From Antedon bifida (Eukaryota > Echinodermata > Crinoidea > Comatulida > Antedonidae): a stretch of DNA of 64,000 nucleotides. Shown one piece after another: positions 47,685-58,300 of this stretch. The notes under the pieces were generated by a model. That model did not search any database and was not told where the DNA came from. It saw only the letters and a program-made list of their open reading frames with translations. Every line of letters begins with the position of its first letter. Position 1 is the first letter of the stretch. Where the stretch lies: positions 21,392,501 to 21,456,500 of the forward strand of contig OY727094.1 of NCBI GenBank assembly GCA_963402885.1, read 5' to 3'. Made by a program: the position numbers and the translations under genes.

Positions 47685-49311
47685 ATATTATTATACAGAT
47701 ATTGACTGCTTAGAGGTTAACTATAAGATTTGACATCCCCGAGGGAATGATATTATGTTCGAGGGAATATATATTTCCCGAAGCGCCAGCTGAGGGAAAT
47801 ATATAATTCCCGAGAACTTAATATCATTCCCGAGGGGATGTCTAATCTTATATTTTACCGATATAAAAGGCGATATCTGTTATATTACATAGCCAACAAC
47901 AAGTAGAATATCTGCTGGGTCGGGTAGTTAGGCTAGGCCTCCTTTTGTATTGTATGTAAACAAGCCTGCCTAGACACCTTACCTTGCGAAGAATAATAAT
48001 ATACAGATAATTACTAATTAATGATTCCTTGCAATAAAATATTCACTAGCCTAGGTCGTTTAAATAATAACAGAAGAATTTCCATCAATAACCCTACATT
48101 AATAATAATAATAATATTATTATCAGGTAGGCCGAATAAATAATAATTCGTCTTTCGAGCCAAATCACCGAATGTTCGCCACGTCGCGCGCGTACCGAGT
48201 TACCACTGTGAATATTAACCAATCACAAACGGTCTTTCATCACATCTAGGGAGGACTAATAACAAATGAGGGCGCTATGTATGCATAGTTTAAATAGTTT
48301 AGTTGGTTAATTTCTTCAAGCAAGTTCCGTGGCGCAGCGGATGAAGCGTTGTCTTGTGATGGAGTGACAATTCGTCGCAAGTTCAAGACGCAGTGGATGA
48401 CTTTTGTTTATCTATCGGCAAACGCGAGCGTTGTCACACGACAATTACACAGTCAATATCATCGTACTCGAGAATTTGCTGGATTTTATATGTTTAATGA
48501 CAGGGGACAAGATAATTACGCGAAAATTACTCAGTCAATATCATCGTTCTCGAGGATATATACGATTTACGATCCTCGCAGCGGTAGTCATGTGATGCAG
48601 TTTCAACCAATCACGTTCACGTATTTACATAGGCTATGTAATATTATACAAATATTGACTGCTTAGAGGTTAAATATAAGATTTGACATCCCCGAGGGAA
48701 TGATATTATGTTCGAGGGAATATATATTTCTCGAAGAGCCAGCTGAGGGAAATATATAATTCCCGAGGGGATGTCTAATCTTATATTTTACCGATATAAA
48801 AGGCGATATCTGTTATATTACATAGCCAACAACAAGTAGAATATCTGCTGGGTCGGGTAGCTAGGCTAGGCCTCTTTTTTGTATTGTATGTAAACAAGCT
48901 GCCCAGACACCTTACCTTGCAAAGAATAATATACAGATAATTACTAATTAATGATTCCTTGGAAATAAAATATTCACTAGAGCCTGTCGTTTCAATAATA
49001 ACAGAAGAATTTCCATCAATAAGCCTACATTAATAATAATAATGATTATTATTATCAGGTAGGCCGAATAAATAATAATTCGTCTTCTTCGATCGAGCCG
49101 AATCACTGGATGTTCAGTGCGTCGTGCGCGTACTGGTTACTACTGTGAGTATTAACCAATCACAAACGGTCTTTTATCACATCTAGGGAGGACTAATAAC
49201 AAATGAGGGCGCTATATGTGCATAGTTTAAATAGTTTAGATGATCAATTTCTTCAAGCAAGTTCCGTAGCGCAGCGCAGGAAGCGTTGTCTTGTGATCCG
49301 GTGACAACTGG
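47685..49311. repeat. 953-bp direct duplication of a fold-back element
   Basis: The ATATTGACTGCTTAGAGGTTA word at about 47,700 returns 953 bp later. Each copy carries a nested inverted repeat: ATAAGATTTGACATCCCCGA and its partner TCGGGGATGTC on the other strand, plus outer ACAGATAT/ATATCTGT ends. A long shared tail follows with GAGGGCGCTAT and a tRNA-like end. The second copy lacks part of the centre and stops at about 49,311. A diverged third copy is at 13,030-13,640. Confidence 0.75.
48324..48390 (+). other. tRNA-like segment closing the first fold-back unit
   Basis: GTTCCGTGGCGCAGCGGATG resembles a tRNA 5' half with A box, and GCAAGTTCAAGAC about 45 nt later resembles a B box. A related start (GTTCCGTAGCGCAGCG) occurs at about 49,260 at the same place in the second unit. 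I could not build a convincing full cloverleaf, so a SINE head is more likely than a functional tRNA. Confidence 0.4.
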
Positions 49312-49400
49312 TTTATTTCTAATAATGTTTGGGTAATAAAAGAGGATAGTAGGCATGTTTAATCAATCAATATTTATTATAATCAATAATATTATACAAG
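49312..49400 (+). repeat. Dispersed repeat shared with 20.5 kb
   Basis: Matches 20,474-20,570, including ATAGTAGGCATGT and AATCAATCAATATTTATT. Confidence 0.55.
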
Positions 49401-50149
49401 TACAATGGAAACTGTCTATAAGAGGGTAAAATACAATGAATACCAGTAACATTATACAAATTTAGGACTCAAAAGTATGTTTTTTAATTGAAAAAAAAAC
49501 AATTATTGTTATTATCTATTGATTTTATAAACCTGTTATTGAATAACCTTATTATGCGTGTAAGGCTCCGAAGTATCGTGCATTCACCATAATTTATATG
49601 ACATAATAGAGGCTTCCATGCCATAATTATGTAATGTGACAATATTATTGATAATATTAATTATAAGCCTATGAGATTGGTAAGGTATATCAAGGAAAAA
49701 ATATCTGTGGGGAGGCCTACGTTACCCTTTAAATACTATCAGTGTTATTTAAAGTCATGTCACACCGAAACTCGCCTCAAATAAATGTATTGACAATTAA
49801 AATGATTAAACAACAGTTATGAAAACATGACAATAATTTGTATGTTTGTATATTAAAAACAAAAAATTGTTGTTGTGCTTTGCCATTGCGATTCCATGTT
49901 TCGTTGTCGTCTATCCCTACTCGTCGTGAGAGGCGCCCTAACTCGAACGGTTCTCTAATTTTTAAGCGAAGTGACATCTTCCTACTACACTATCTTTGGA
50001 ATAATATAACGATGCAAAATACTAAACACAACACAAGACAAACCAACTAATATTTGCTGCCCTCTATCTGTTGGATATTTGGCTGTTGGTGGCGACCTTC
50101 AATTTGAAAATTGGGACCTACCTATTGATTTTTGCCTAGGAGCCTTACT
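49401..50149. other. No gene recognised
   Basis: Two overlapping opposite-strand open stretches at 49,777-50,050 look like chance frames. Confidence 0.4.
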
Positions 50150-50460
50150 GGCCGCATTTTATTTTTCAAAATGGCCACCAGTAAATTGGAAAATTATATG
50201 TATTTGGTTGCAGAAGTATATATACAAATGAAACAGAAAAACATAGGTAATCATGGTAATTGAATCATATTTTAGACATATTACATGGCATCGGTCACTC
50301 ATTGTAAAGATGGCGGCCAAAATTTAAAATGGCCGCCAGTAATCTGGAAAATCTTATTTTTCTGCTTGTAGGAGTCGCATATAGGCAAATAAATTCAAAA
50401 TGGCGGCCAAAATTCAAAATGGCCGCCAGTAAACTAGAATATTATATTCCGTTGCCCGCA
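50150..50460. repeat. AAAATGGCCGCCAGTAA repeats
   Basis: Three imperfect copies of AAAATGGCC(A/G)CCAGTAA followed by TGGAAAAT-like sequence occur near 50,168, 50,324 and 50,417. Two are paired with an inverted GATGGCGGCCAAAATT word. Confidence 0.6.
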
Positions 50461-51748
50461 TATATATGAAAATGAAGTAGCAAACAATGGATAATTGATG
50501 TAATTGAAACTGAGAAATAGTATGTTACTTTTAGGAATAGCTACAAAAATTATAAAAAGTTGTTAAAAATTACATAAATAATAAGAAAACAACAAATATC
50601 ATGTCATGTATTGCAGCCATCTTTCATACAATATGGCTAATATTAAATGCAATACTCTATAGCACTGTAAAAGCAAAGCCATTGTTTTTATGACAGTAGT
50701 GGCCACTCAGAAACTTCCTGCTTCCTGATTGGCTGAAAGTTTCCTCACATATATTTGTTGTGGAAGTTGAATGGTAAGAGTTTGTATAGTTTTTCTTTCT
50801 TTTTCAATAACTTTACTACAACTACTTTTACTATAGTATTGTTATTACTGTATTTATAAATTTATTAATAATATATAAACATGCCTCAAATGTATACTAG
50901 GCCAAAATAGTACCACTACACTTAAATTGAACGTTTTAGATTTTAAATAAGTTTCTATCCTTCACATTCCTTTATATTTTTATTATTATCTATACTAAAA
51001 AACCATTCCTAATCAAATCGTCCCTAATTACATAAACGTCTCCTAATCTTTCTTTAATATAAATGTTTCCCATAAATAATCAAAACAATTTTATACCTAT
51101 CTACAGGTAGACTATCCTACACATAATCTAATTTAAATGATATTTACTTTTTTACATTTTTTACCCTAAAATCCTTGTCACTATACATTAACATTATATT
51201 CCCAAACCATAACCAAGTATATGAAGTTTATATCTAAATTAATTTTCAATTTAACGTCAATTTTAATTAATATCAAAACCAGGTTTATGATTTTTCTCAC
51301 ATAATAACTCATACAGATTTTGTACGCGTTCCCAAACCACCTTTGTCAATTTGATACTACATTCCAACATGCGCACATAGCAAACCTTCGAACTTGATCT
51401 TAAACCTATAATAGTTTCAACATACCTTTATTTCAATATTATCTTAAGCCAATACAAGGTGAGACTAAGTAATTTATATTTAGAATTATTTCATACCAAA
51501 TAGTTAAAAATATCGTTTATTTTAAAACATAAAATGTAAAGGAATTACGTAAATCCTATATAATATTTTTCAATACTTTTTATGTTCTGTATACACAGAA
51601 ACAAGAACGTAACTTTTACTTTCAATCTCCATCATCTAGAAATTATAATACTGTGAACAAGGTGAGACAATATAGGCCTAGGCCTATACCTAGTTTAATT
51701 CTAATAGAACATTAATTCTAAACCGCCCGGTGATATACTGAAATTTAA
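50461..51748. other. No gene recognised
   Basis: AT-rich sequence without coding signal or clear repeats. Confidence 0.4.
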
Positions 51749-51866
51749 TTAATTAATTTGAACCGATAAAGATGACGAAATCTGTGAGAATGAGAAAAAG
51801 ACTCGGTTGGGGCGACTTTTTCTCATTCTCACAGATTTCCTCATCTTTATCGGTTCAAATTAATTA
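51749..51866. repeat. Near-perfect long hairpin
   Basis: Arms of about 52 bp (51,749-51,801 and 51,814-51,866) with a single visible mismatch flank a 12-nt centre. Each arm contains the AAATCTGTGAGAATGAGAAA word also found at 14,225-14,245, so one SINE-like fragment has been copied in inverted orientation. Confidence 0.85.
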
Positions 51867-54706
51867 TATATATACTCCTATCTCTACTGGTAAAAGGAAA
51901 AATTATTAACGTTAGGTGAAAAAAACTTTAAATGTTTTCACACACAAATTTCATATTATGGGTCATCAGAGATCATTGCCACTTAAAAATCTTTCAGAAA
52001 ATTCTGTAGAAGTTTAATTTCAATAATATTACAAAGATATACAAAAAAACGGTTTCTCCTTTACGTTTTCATATCCCTAGTTGCACCATAAGGAAAATGT
52101 CATATTTCTCCTTTTTGGTGTTTTATTTCCACCTAAAGGCACTTAAACAAATAAACTATAAATAAGGTCTCTAAGGAGATTCTTGACTGTTTTTACTTAA
52201 TACAGTATTATTAATAAAACAAGGCCATATACATGGCTGCAGTCGCGTTCTCAAGTTAGTGTTTACCGACCGACCGACCAACCGACTAAAAATATGGCAC
52301 ATGGCGTTTCATACGTATAATAATCAAAACGTCGACTGGTGGAAATAAAATAAACCAAATTAACAAAGATTTGGGGCAGGTTGTTGCTGACCTCTATAGA
52401 GATGCTATGTAAAGAAGTTTGTGGGTTAAAGGTTCAAATTTATTCTTTTATTATAACCATTACTTTATCTATATATAAATTTACGTAAGGGCAAAATTCG
52501 GTAAATCGCGCGTTATTTCTAGAATGTTTACTCGATGGTATATAAAGTTGGTTAGAATCTCGGTACTGATTTTAACCACCTGATGTAACCCTGTTTACTA
52601 ATTAAATTTAGTTAGATAATTAGTTACTGACAATTAAAACGAATTTAGGTTCAACGATTTGCCCCAAATAGGGGTGTTTTCCGATAGTGGTATACACTGT
52701 CTAATGGATGTCCTCATGAAAAATACCTGCACACAATAATACGAGGATACTTCGCATTTTCCTATCTCCTCCTACGATAATTGTTTTTAATAGCTGAAAA
52801 CCGGTTGAACAGCTCGAGTACAGTATCATAATAAGACAGGCCGATTTTCTTTAAAAAATACTATTTTGATAGATTTAATATGCGTTTATACAAATGTATT
52901 GATTTCGTTGAATGGAACATTCCAATCTCTCAGACTCCCAGTTTGTAGGTAAATTTATGAGCCCTTGGTTTAACAGAAGTAGGTAAATTATGGGCCCTTG
53001 GAGAATAAAACTTATATATAGTATTGCAATACTTTGACAATATTGTAAATACTGTACGTATTAACCATTTTTGGTCGCCATTTGAATCGAAATTGTCTTA
53101 CTGTGAATGTGGTTACTGTTAGATATATAAACAAAATATACAAAGAACATTTATTACTGTGACTGTGGGTAGATTACATTGACATTTGCTTCTCAAGGTT
53201 TTTGTATTAATTAATAATTATAAAAAATATAAACGTCGTAGTGGTGTATCGTTACATGTACTTTACTATTTCAATCGACTATAACAGGGACAGTTTTAAA
53301 AAAGTATTATAAATCGTAAATGTTTTACTGTGTTTAGTGGTATAGTATTGATAGGCCTATAAAACATTTAAACCAATATTTCGTTACTGAGTGGATAGAG
53401 AATATTATTTAAAAATTGTTCTTCCCATCCTCTTCCCCATCCCTCAACTCTAATGTTATATACAAAACACAAATTGGGTTTGTTTAAATGAGTTCAAATA
53501 AAAAAATTTGACTCATTTTTAAGACAAGGCCTAATTCCCAGGGTGCTAATTTTACATAAATCATTGTGTCTATTTATTCCTTTCTGTAAACGACAATGTA
53601 CAGTCTATAGTCCTGCGGTACGTACATTTTTTACGCTGAAATTACTGTGTATTCGAGAACCATCTGTGGACACGACCTAGATGGTATGCGAGCGAAACGA
53701 GCGTACTATCTAGTCTAGTCAATTATACAAAAGCCAGAACACAACTTTTGTTCTTCAATTTGGATTTATTAAATCAATCATTTACTTTAACAAATTTCAA
53801 GTTAAATTTACACAAGCAATGAACCATTGCGTTAGCAACATTTAAAACTCATTGATTGAGTCATTTTGTTTGTTAAGAGACAGCAAGCAAAATTGTTTGA
53901 TAATGATATATATAAATAAGGAAGTGTTTCCTGTCAACCTTTGGTACTTTGTATTTTGTTTGTTTGTTAATTTTAATCATTTGTTCTTGAGAATGGTTCC
54001 AATATTGTTTCTGAAACGTCAATCTTTTTTGTCTACAAACGTCTCTTAGAAATATCAAACATTGGCTGTTGAATAGTGTTGTAGATACAACAACACAATT
54101 CTACCACCATTTACGATCTTTGCTGTTAAAACTATTTCATTTTTTTTCCAATCCATTTTTTGGGTTTTTTCTTTTGGCAACTCCAACTTTTTCAAGTTTT
54201 AAAAAGTGAAGGGAGTACCAGCTCCACTTTTATACTTTAACTAATACCCCTTTCACACCAAAAGCAAAACTCCGGAGACACTCCGGAGCCCCGGTGCTGT
54301 TGAAGTGACGGTTAAAAGTGAAGGGAGTACAAGGTCAACTTTAACTTTAAACAAAACTAATAATATGATCTAGTTAGTTGATCGGGTAGCAAAAGATCAG
54401 GTGGTGGCAACGGGCTGGAACCCGTTGACAGCTCGTTTTTCAGCAAGAATCTTTCTTTATTGGTGCAGCCAGAGAGTTGTTACAACTTCCTGGTGCAGCA
54501 ATATTGACATTTTGAAAAATTGAAATATTTTTTTGCAAAGCAGAATAAATAGTTTGAATAAAATTAAAAATCGTATTTTACCAGACAGTGCGACATTTAT
54601 GATTATTCTGTAGCTCATGCATATAGCGGTATAATCTGTTTTTTTTTTACCATCCTATATAAACAGATTTTTAAAAAACTAATTCAAAAAAAGTTCAATA
54701 ATGGCA
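51867..54706. other. No gene recognised
   Basis: AT-rich. It contains a CCGACCGACCGACC run near 52,267-52,285, a hairpin at 53,677-53,713 (separate entry), and a direct repeat AAAAGTGAAGGGAGTAC near 54,204 and 54,315. Open stretches near 53,850-54,058 overlap on opposite strands and look like chance frames. Confidence 0.4.
53677..53713. repeat. GAGCGAAACGAGC hairpin, copy 2
   Basis: CTAGAT and ATCTAG arms around GCGAGCGAAACGAGCG. With the preceding CGAGAACCATC it matches 12,904-12,963. Confidence 0.5.
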
Positions 54707-54861
54707 CTAATGAACTAATTCCTTAAAGGACAGCCCTTTACCAAGAGCCTTTTCATTCCTATCTCGTTTATAAACTTCATTCATGAGTTTTGTTTGCAAT
54801 GTCTTCATGGAATGTGGGAAACTGTTATTCACTTCAAGAAATCGTTTAACCTCTCTTCTTC
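54707..54861 (-). CDS. Possible terminal exon of an unknown gene
   Basis: On the minus strand an acceptor (ATTTATTATTTATAG) precedes a frame of about 51 codons ending TAG. The peptide is Lys/Arg/Glu-rich and includes RREVKRFLEVNNSFPHSM and MNEVYKRDRNEKALGKGL. It looks like coding sequence but I do not recognise it. It is on the same strand as, and about 2.8 kb downstream of, the recombinase remnant, so it could have been its last exon. That link is speculation. Confidence 0.35.
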
Positions 54862-55072
54862 CTATAAATAATAAATAAAAAAGATTCTATTCCTATAGAA
54901 TGCATACATAAAGTTATTTAATTTAATAATAATATTAATAAAGCGCTATTTACTGATGTTTCAAAGCACTAAAAGACCAACAAGAATTGTTGAAAAAGGT
55001 GAGATTTTAGAAGTGATTACAGAGATTTACACTGACGGATATGGAGTGGAAGCTGGTTCTAAACCAATGTGC

Positions 55073-55170
55073 AAAAGACAAGACATTTCGGCGACAGGAC
55101 ATTTCGCCGAAAACCATTTAGCCGACAGACAATTGACCGACAGACTATTGGCCGACAAGACACTTTGACG
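55073..55170. repeat. GACATTTCGCCGA-type short repeats
   Basis: About five degenerate units of 18-20 bp alternate GACA(AG)(GAC)ATTTCGGCGA-like words. The open frame through them is a product of the repetition. Confidence 0.65.
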
Positions 55171-55990
55171 ACAGGATACCGCCGATATTTTTTATGTACG
55201 AGTTTTGAATTGAATTTAGAACATTTGCATCACAGTCTCGTTACGTGAAAGAACACGTTTCACTTTTAGTAAAATAAAAATATGGTAGGTTTCTTAGGTA
55301 CAGTATAAACCAATTCGCATGAAAAACACTCATATAACGAATCCACTCTGACACAACAATTTATAGGCCTACGTTAAACTAGCCTTAAGTTAAACTGTAC
55401 CAGGCCTACAGTATTATCATTTTGTCAATTTGAAACTGCCAGTTCAGTTTCAATATTTATTTTTCTTGCTACACACATTGCTTTAAATTAATAATTTGTT
55501 TAAATTATTTACACAAAGTTATTCGATAATTATTAGTACTATTATAATCATTTCTGACGCAATAATACTGTTGTAATTATTTCACCATGCAAATATATTT
55601 GCGTTGTCGGACTAATTAATGAACAAACTAACTACAGTAATTACAAATTGTATTTAATATTCATCGCATATGACTAATAATAATCACTGTTTTCATGTAA
55701 TTCCCTTAATTAAAATGCCTTTCACATTTTTTAAAATTTAAATGAACTAATTGGATGGCATCATTATTTCAAAAATTTAAAAAATCGGTAATGAATGGAT
55801 AACGCTATAGAAACATTTAAATTTCATGTTAATTTAACTTCAATAATTATTGTTATGGATACAATTATAACACAATTTCAGGAAAAAAGTTTAATTATCA
55901 TTTGAATAACTAAATGGTTAATTAGTAAGTAACTATTTATTTGAATTTTAAGTTAGCTGAATTTACTGTTTACAAATATGAAATTATTTG
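55171..55990. other. No gene recognised
   Basis: AT-rich sequence without coding signal. Confidence 0.4.
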
Positions 55991-55994
55991 CTGA

Positions 55995-56634
55995 TTCACA
56001 TCAGAGTCTTAGCTGTTGGATTTTTCGCCATAAACATTGCCCGAAATGAAAGAGGCAACTATGTATATGTGCGTTTTGGAAAGTTAAATTGAATTGACTG
56101 TATTGCAGCCTGTTCAAAGTCAACAGTAACCGACAATGGGTCGATATGATTCTGCCGACCTAGGTACGCAAAGATTTGATCATAAGTTTCCTGATCTTTA
56201 TTCCGCGAGAGAGTATACACAAGGGAAACAGTGTGTGTTCCATCTACAAGAGCATGTAATGTGTATAATTGATGACCTAATGGGGCACTGTCGAATGTTC
56301 CATCACAGAACCAGTGTCGTTGAGTAGAAAGAACACGAAGATTACTGTCGGTAGTGAATATATATATTTCCAATTGGTCGTCATAGAAAGCGAAAAACTC
56401 TTCTCCTTGATATGTTCGTTGCAGCTCATCGGGAATGTCATCCCCATCTGGCGCCTGCCTCTTGTCTAATTGCTGAAACGTCTTCACCACATAAATTCTT
56501 GCTGGATCTGCAAGATGACTGTGCTCACTTGGTGCAATTTTGAGGTGGTCTTTCTCGATTGACAGACGAGATTTACACACACGTCGCCGTTCACATCTCC
56601 AATAACTAGTCACATCCCTGGTCTTATTCGTCAA
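55995..56634 (-). pseudogene. FLYWCH-MULE transposase fragment
   Basis: A frame of about 190 codons begins inside a FLYWCH zinc finger (YWRCERRRVCKSRL, then HSHLAD). It continues into a MULE-type transposase core: HWFCDGTFDSAPLGHQLYTL carries the first catalytic Asp, and SVTVDFEQAAIQSI the second. The frame breaks near 56,060. Directly after the break another frame reads CLFHFGQCLWRKIQ, the expected next MULE motif, so a frameshift has occurred. The finger's N-terminal half and the C-terminal catalytic Glu region are missing. It is a decayed cut-and-paste transposase. Confidence 0.75.
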
Positions 56635-56654
56635 TTTTGGGACCCAAGTTTTTC

Positions 56655-57134
56655 TCCATTTATTTACTTCCTATCTCTGAGATTGTCTCAAAATATAACC
56701 TCTCTCATGTATATGCAGACGATACTCAAATATATTTGTCTTTTAAACCCAGTGCCGTTGAAGTTGAAGTAACTTTTGAGTCTCTCACTAACTGTATTTT
56801 TTATTTAAAAGCTTGAAAGTCAAAAAACTTTCTGAAGCTAAATGAAGACAAGACTGAATTCATTGTGTTTGGTTCACCCCAACAAATGAAGAAATGTGAG
56901 GACCTCCAACTCAACCTCAGAGAATGTCACATTCATCAAGTACCCAATGCAAAGAACCTGGGTATTTTTCTTGACTCATCAATGAGTATGAGTAGGCAGA
57001 TATCTAGAATCACCAGCACTTTTCACATGCGCAATATTAAGAGGATACGAAAATACCTTTCCAGAGATGCGATGGAGCAAGTGGTACACCTTTTTTTGCT
57101 TTTGGAAATCCTCTCCTTCATGGTATTCCTATGA
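56655..57134 (+). pseudogene. LINE reverse transcriptase fragment
   Basis: It starts inside the palm domain, with catalytic YADD at 56,712-56,723 followed by TQIYLSF. The same frame continues through FLKLNEDKTEFIVFGSP and a thumb-like NAKNLGIFLDSSMSM to about 57,134. One TGA stop lies near 56,815, where a Trp is usual in such enzymes. It is a CR1/L2-like family distinct from the other three LINEs here. Confidence 0.7.
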
Positions 57135-57475
57135 AAAAATATACTCAGTGTTGTTATTGTATTATATAGCAATGTACAAGTTCTTGTGGTAGCACCACTC
57201 CAACTAGAGATGTGGACTCCATATGCAATTGTAATTTTCAGTTACATACCTGAAGACTTACTATTTAAAACATCACTTGTCTGTCAATTACTTCAGTTTC
57301 TATAAAAAAATATACTTAGTGTTGTTATTGTGTTATTATATGGAAATGTACAAGTTCTTGTGGTAACACCACTCCAACTGGAGATGGTGACACTATATGC
57401 AATTGTAAATTCCAGTTACATACATGAAGACATTCTATTTAAAACATCATCTTGTCTGTCAATTTCAGTTTCTAT
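57131..57475. repeat. Two-copy tandem repeat of about 170 bp
   Basis: TATACT(C/T)AGTGTTGTTATTG and GTACAAGTTCTTGTGGTA words recur in order, the first copy starting at 57,131 and the second at 57,301. It directly follows the LINE fragment and may be its 3' UTR. Confidence 0.75.
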
Positions 57476-58300
57476 AACAAAAAATATTGCACAGTCTTTA
57501 AACACTTAATGTTTTATGTAATTGTTTAAAATTAGAATTTAAACCAATACCATAGTTTATTTAATCTTTGAAGAATTTGTAAATTGATATTAGACTTTTT
57601 AATTGAATTACTATCATGTAAACAGATTTTCATGTTTTTGATGTTTGTTACATACCACAAGACTTCCCACAATCAAGGTCATACAGTATTTTTCCTACCG
57701 TTCTTTGACAGCAAGTGGAGCCTGATAAATGTTAGTATTAGTTTCTTCTGAATGCCCAAAATGTTTGTATATGAAGCGTCTTTCATTATCAGGCACATCC
57801 ATAAGAGCGAACAGGGTACTCGATGGCGATTCTTGGTTGCTGTTAAGTTGCTTGGTTTTTCCAATGAGACATGATTCTCGGATCCATTGGTTGATGGAAA
57901 TAGATAAATGTTGTCACTCGAAACATTAGCTTGTTCTCGTATTTCTGTGCTTTCTACAAGTTGTAGTGCTTTGTGGGTGTCTTCAGGAAAGACTACAGGA
58001 ACTAGGTGTTTTATACCTTTCCCAGTTTGATAGGCAAATTTTTCTGCAAGAATTCTTTCTTCCTTATTCAGTAACTGTTGTTTGTTTATTCAATTACCTT
58101 TTTTACTTAACATTAGTCTACTCGGTTCCCCTCCTCTCCTTGCATTGAACAAAGTGAGTCGGCAAACTAAAAGATCCCTAATCTCGGAAAACACATGATT
58201 ATCTATGAAAAGTAAGTCATCTTGAACTAGGTCTGCAAGCCTGTTTATTGTGTAATCTTTCACCTTTCTGATATCGCTCTCCAAGGAAAGAGCTTCTGGG

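Noticed and set aside
48349-48666. 105-codon open frame
   Set aside because: It begins inside the tRNA-like segment and ends inside the second fold-back unit, so it is a repeat junction.
54956-55168. 70-codon open frame with periodic Ala-Asp-Arg words
   Set aside because: The periodicity is from the short GACATTTCGCCGA-type DNA repeats.
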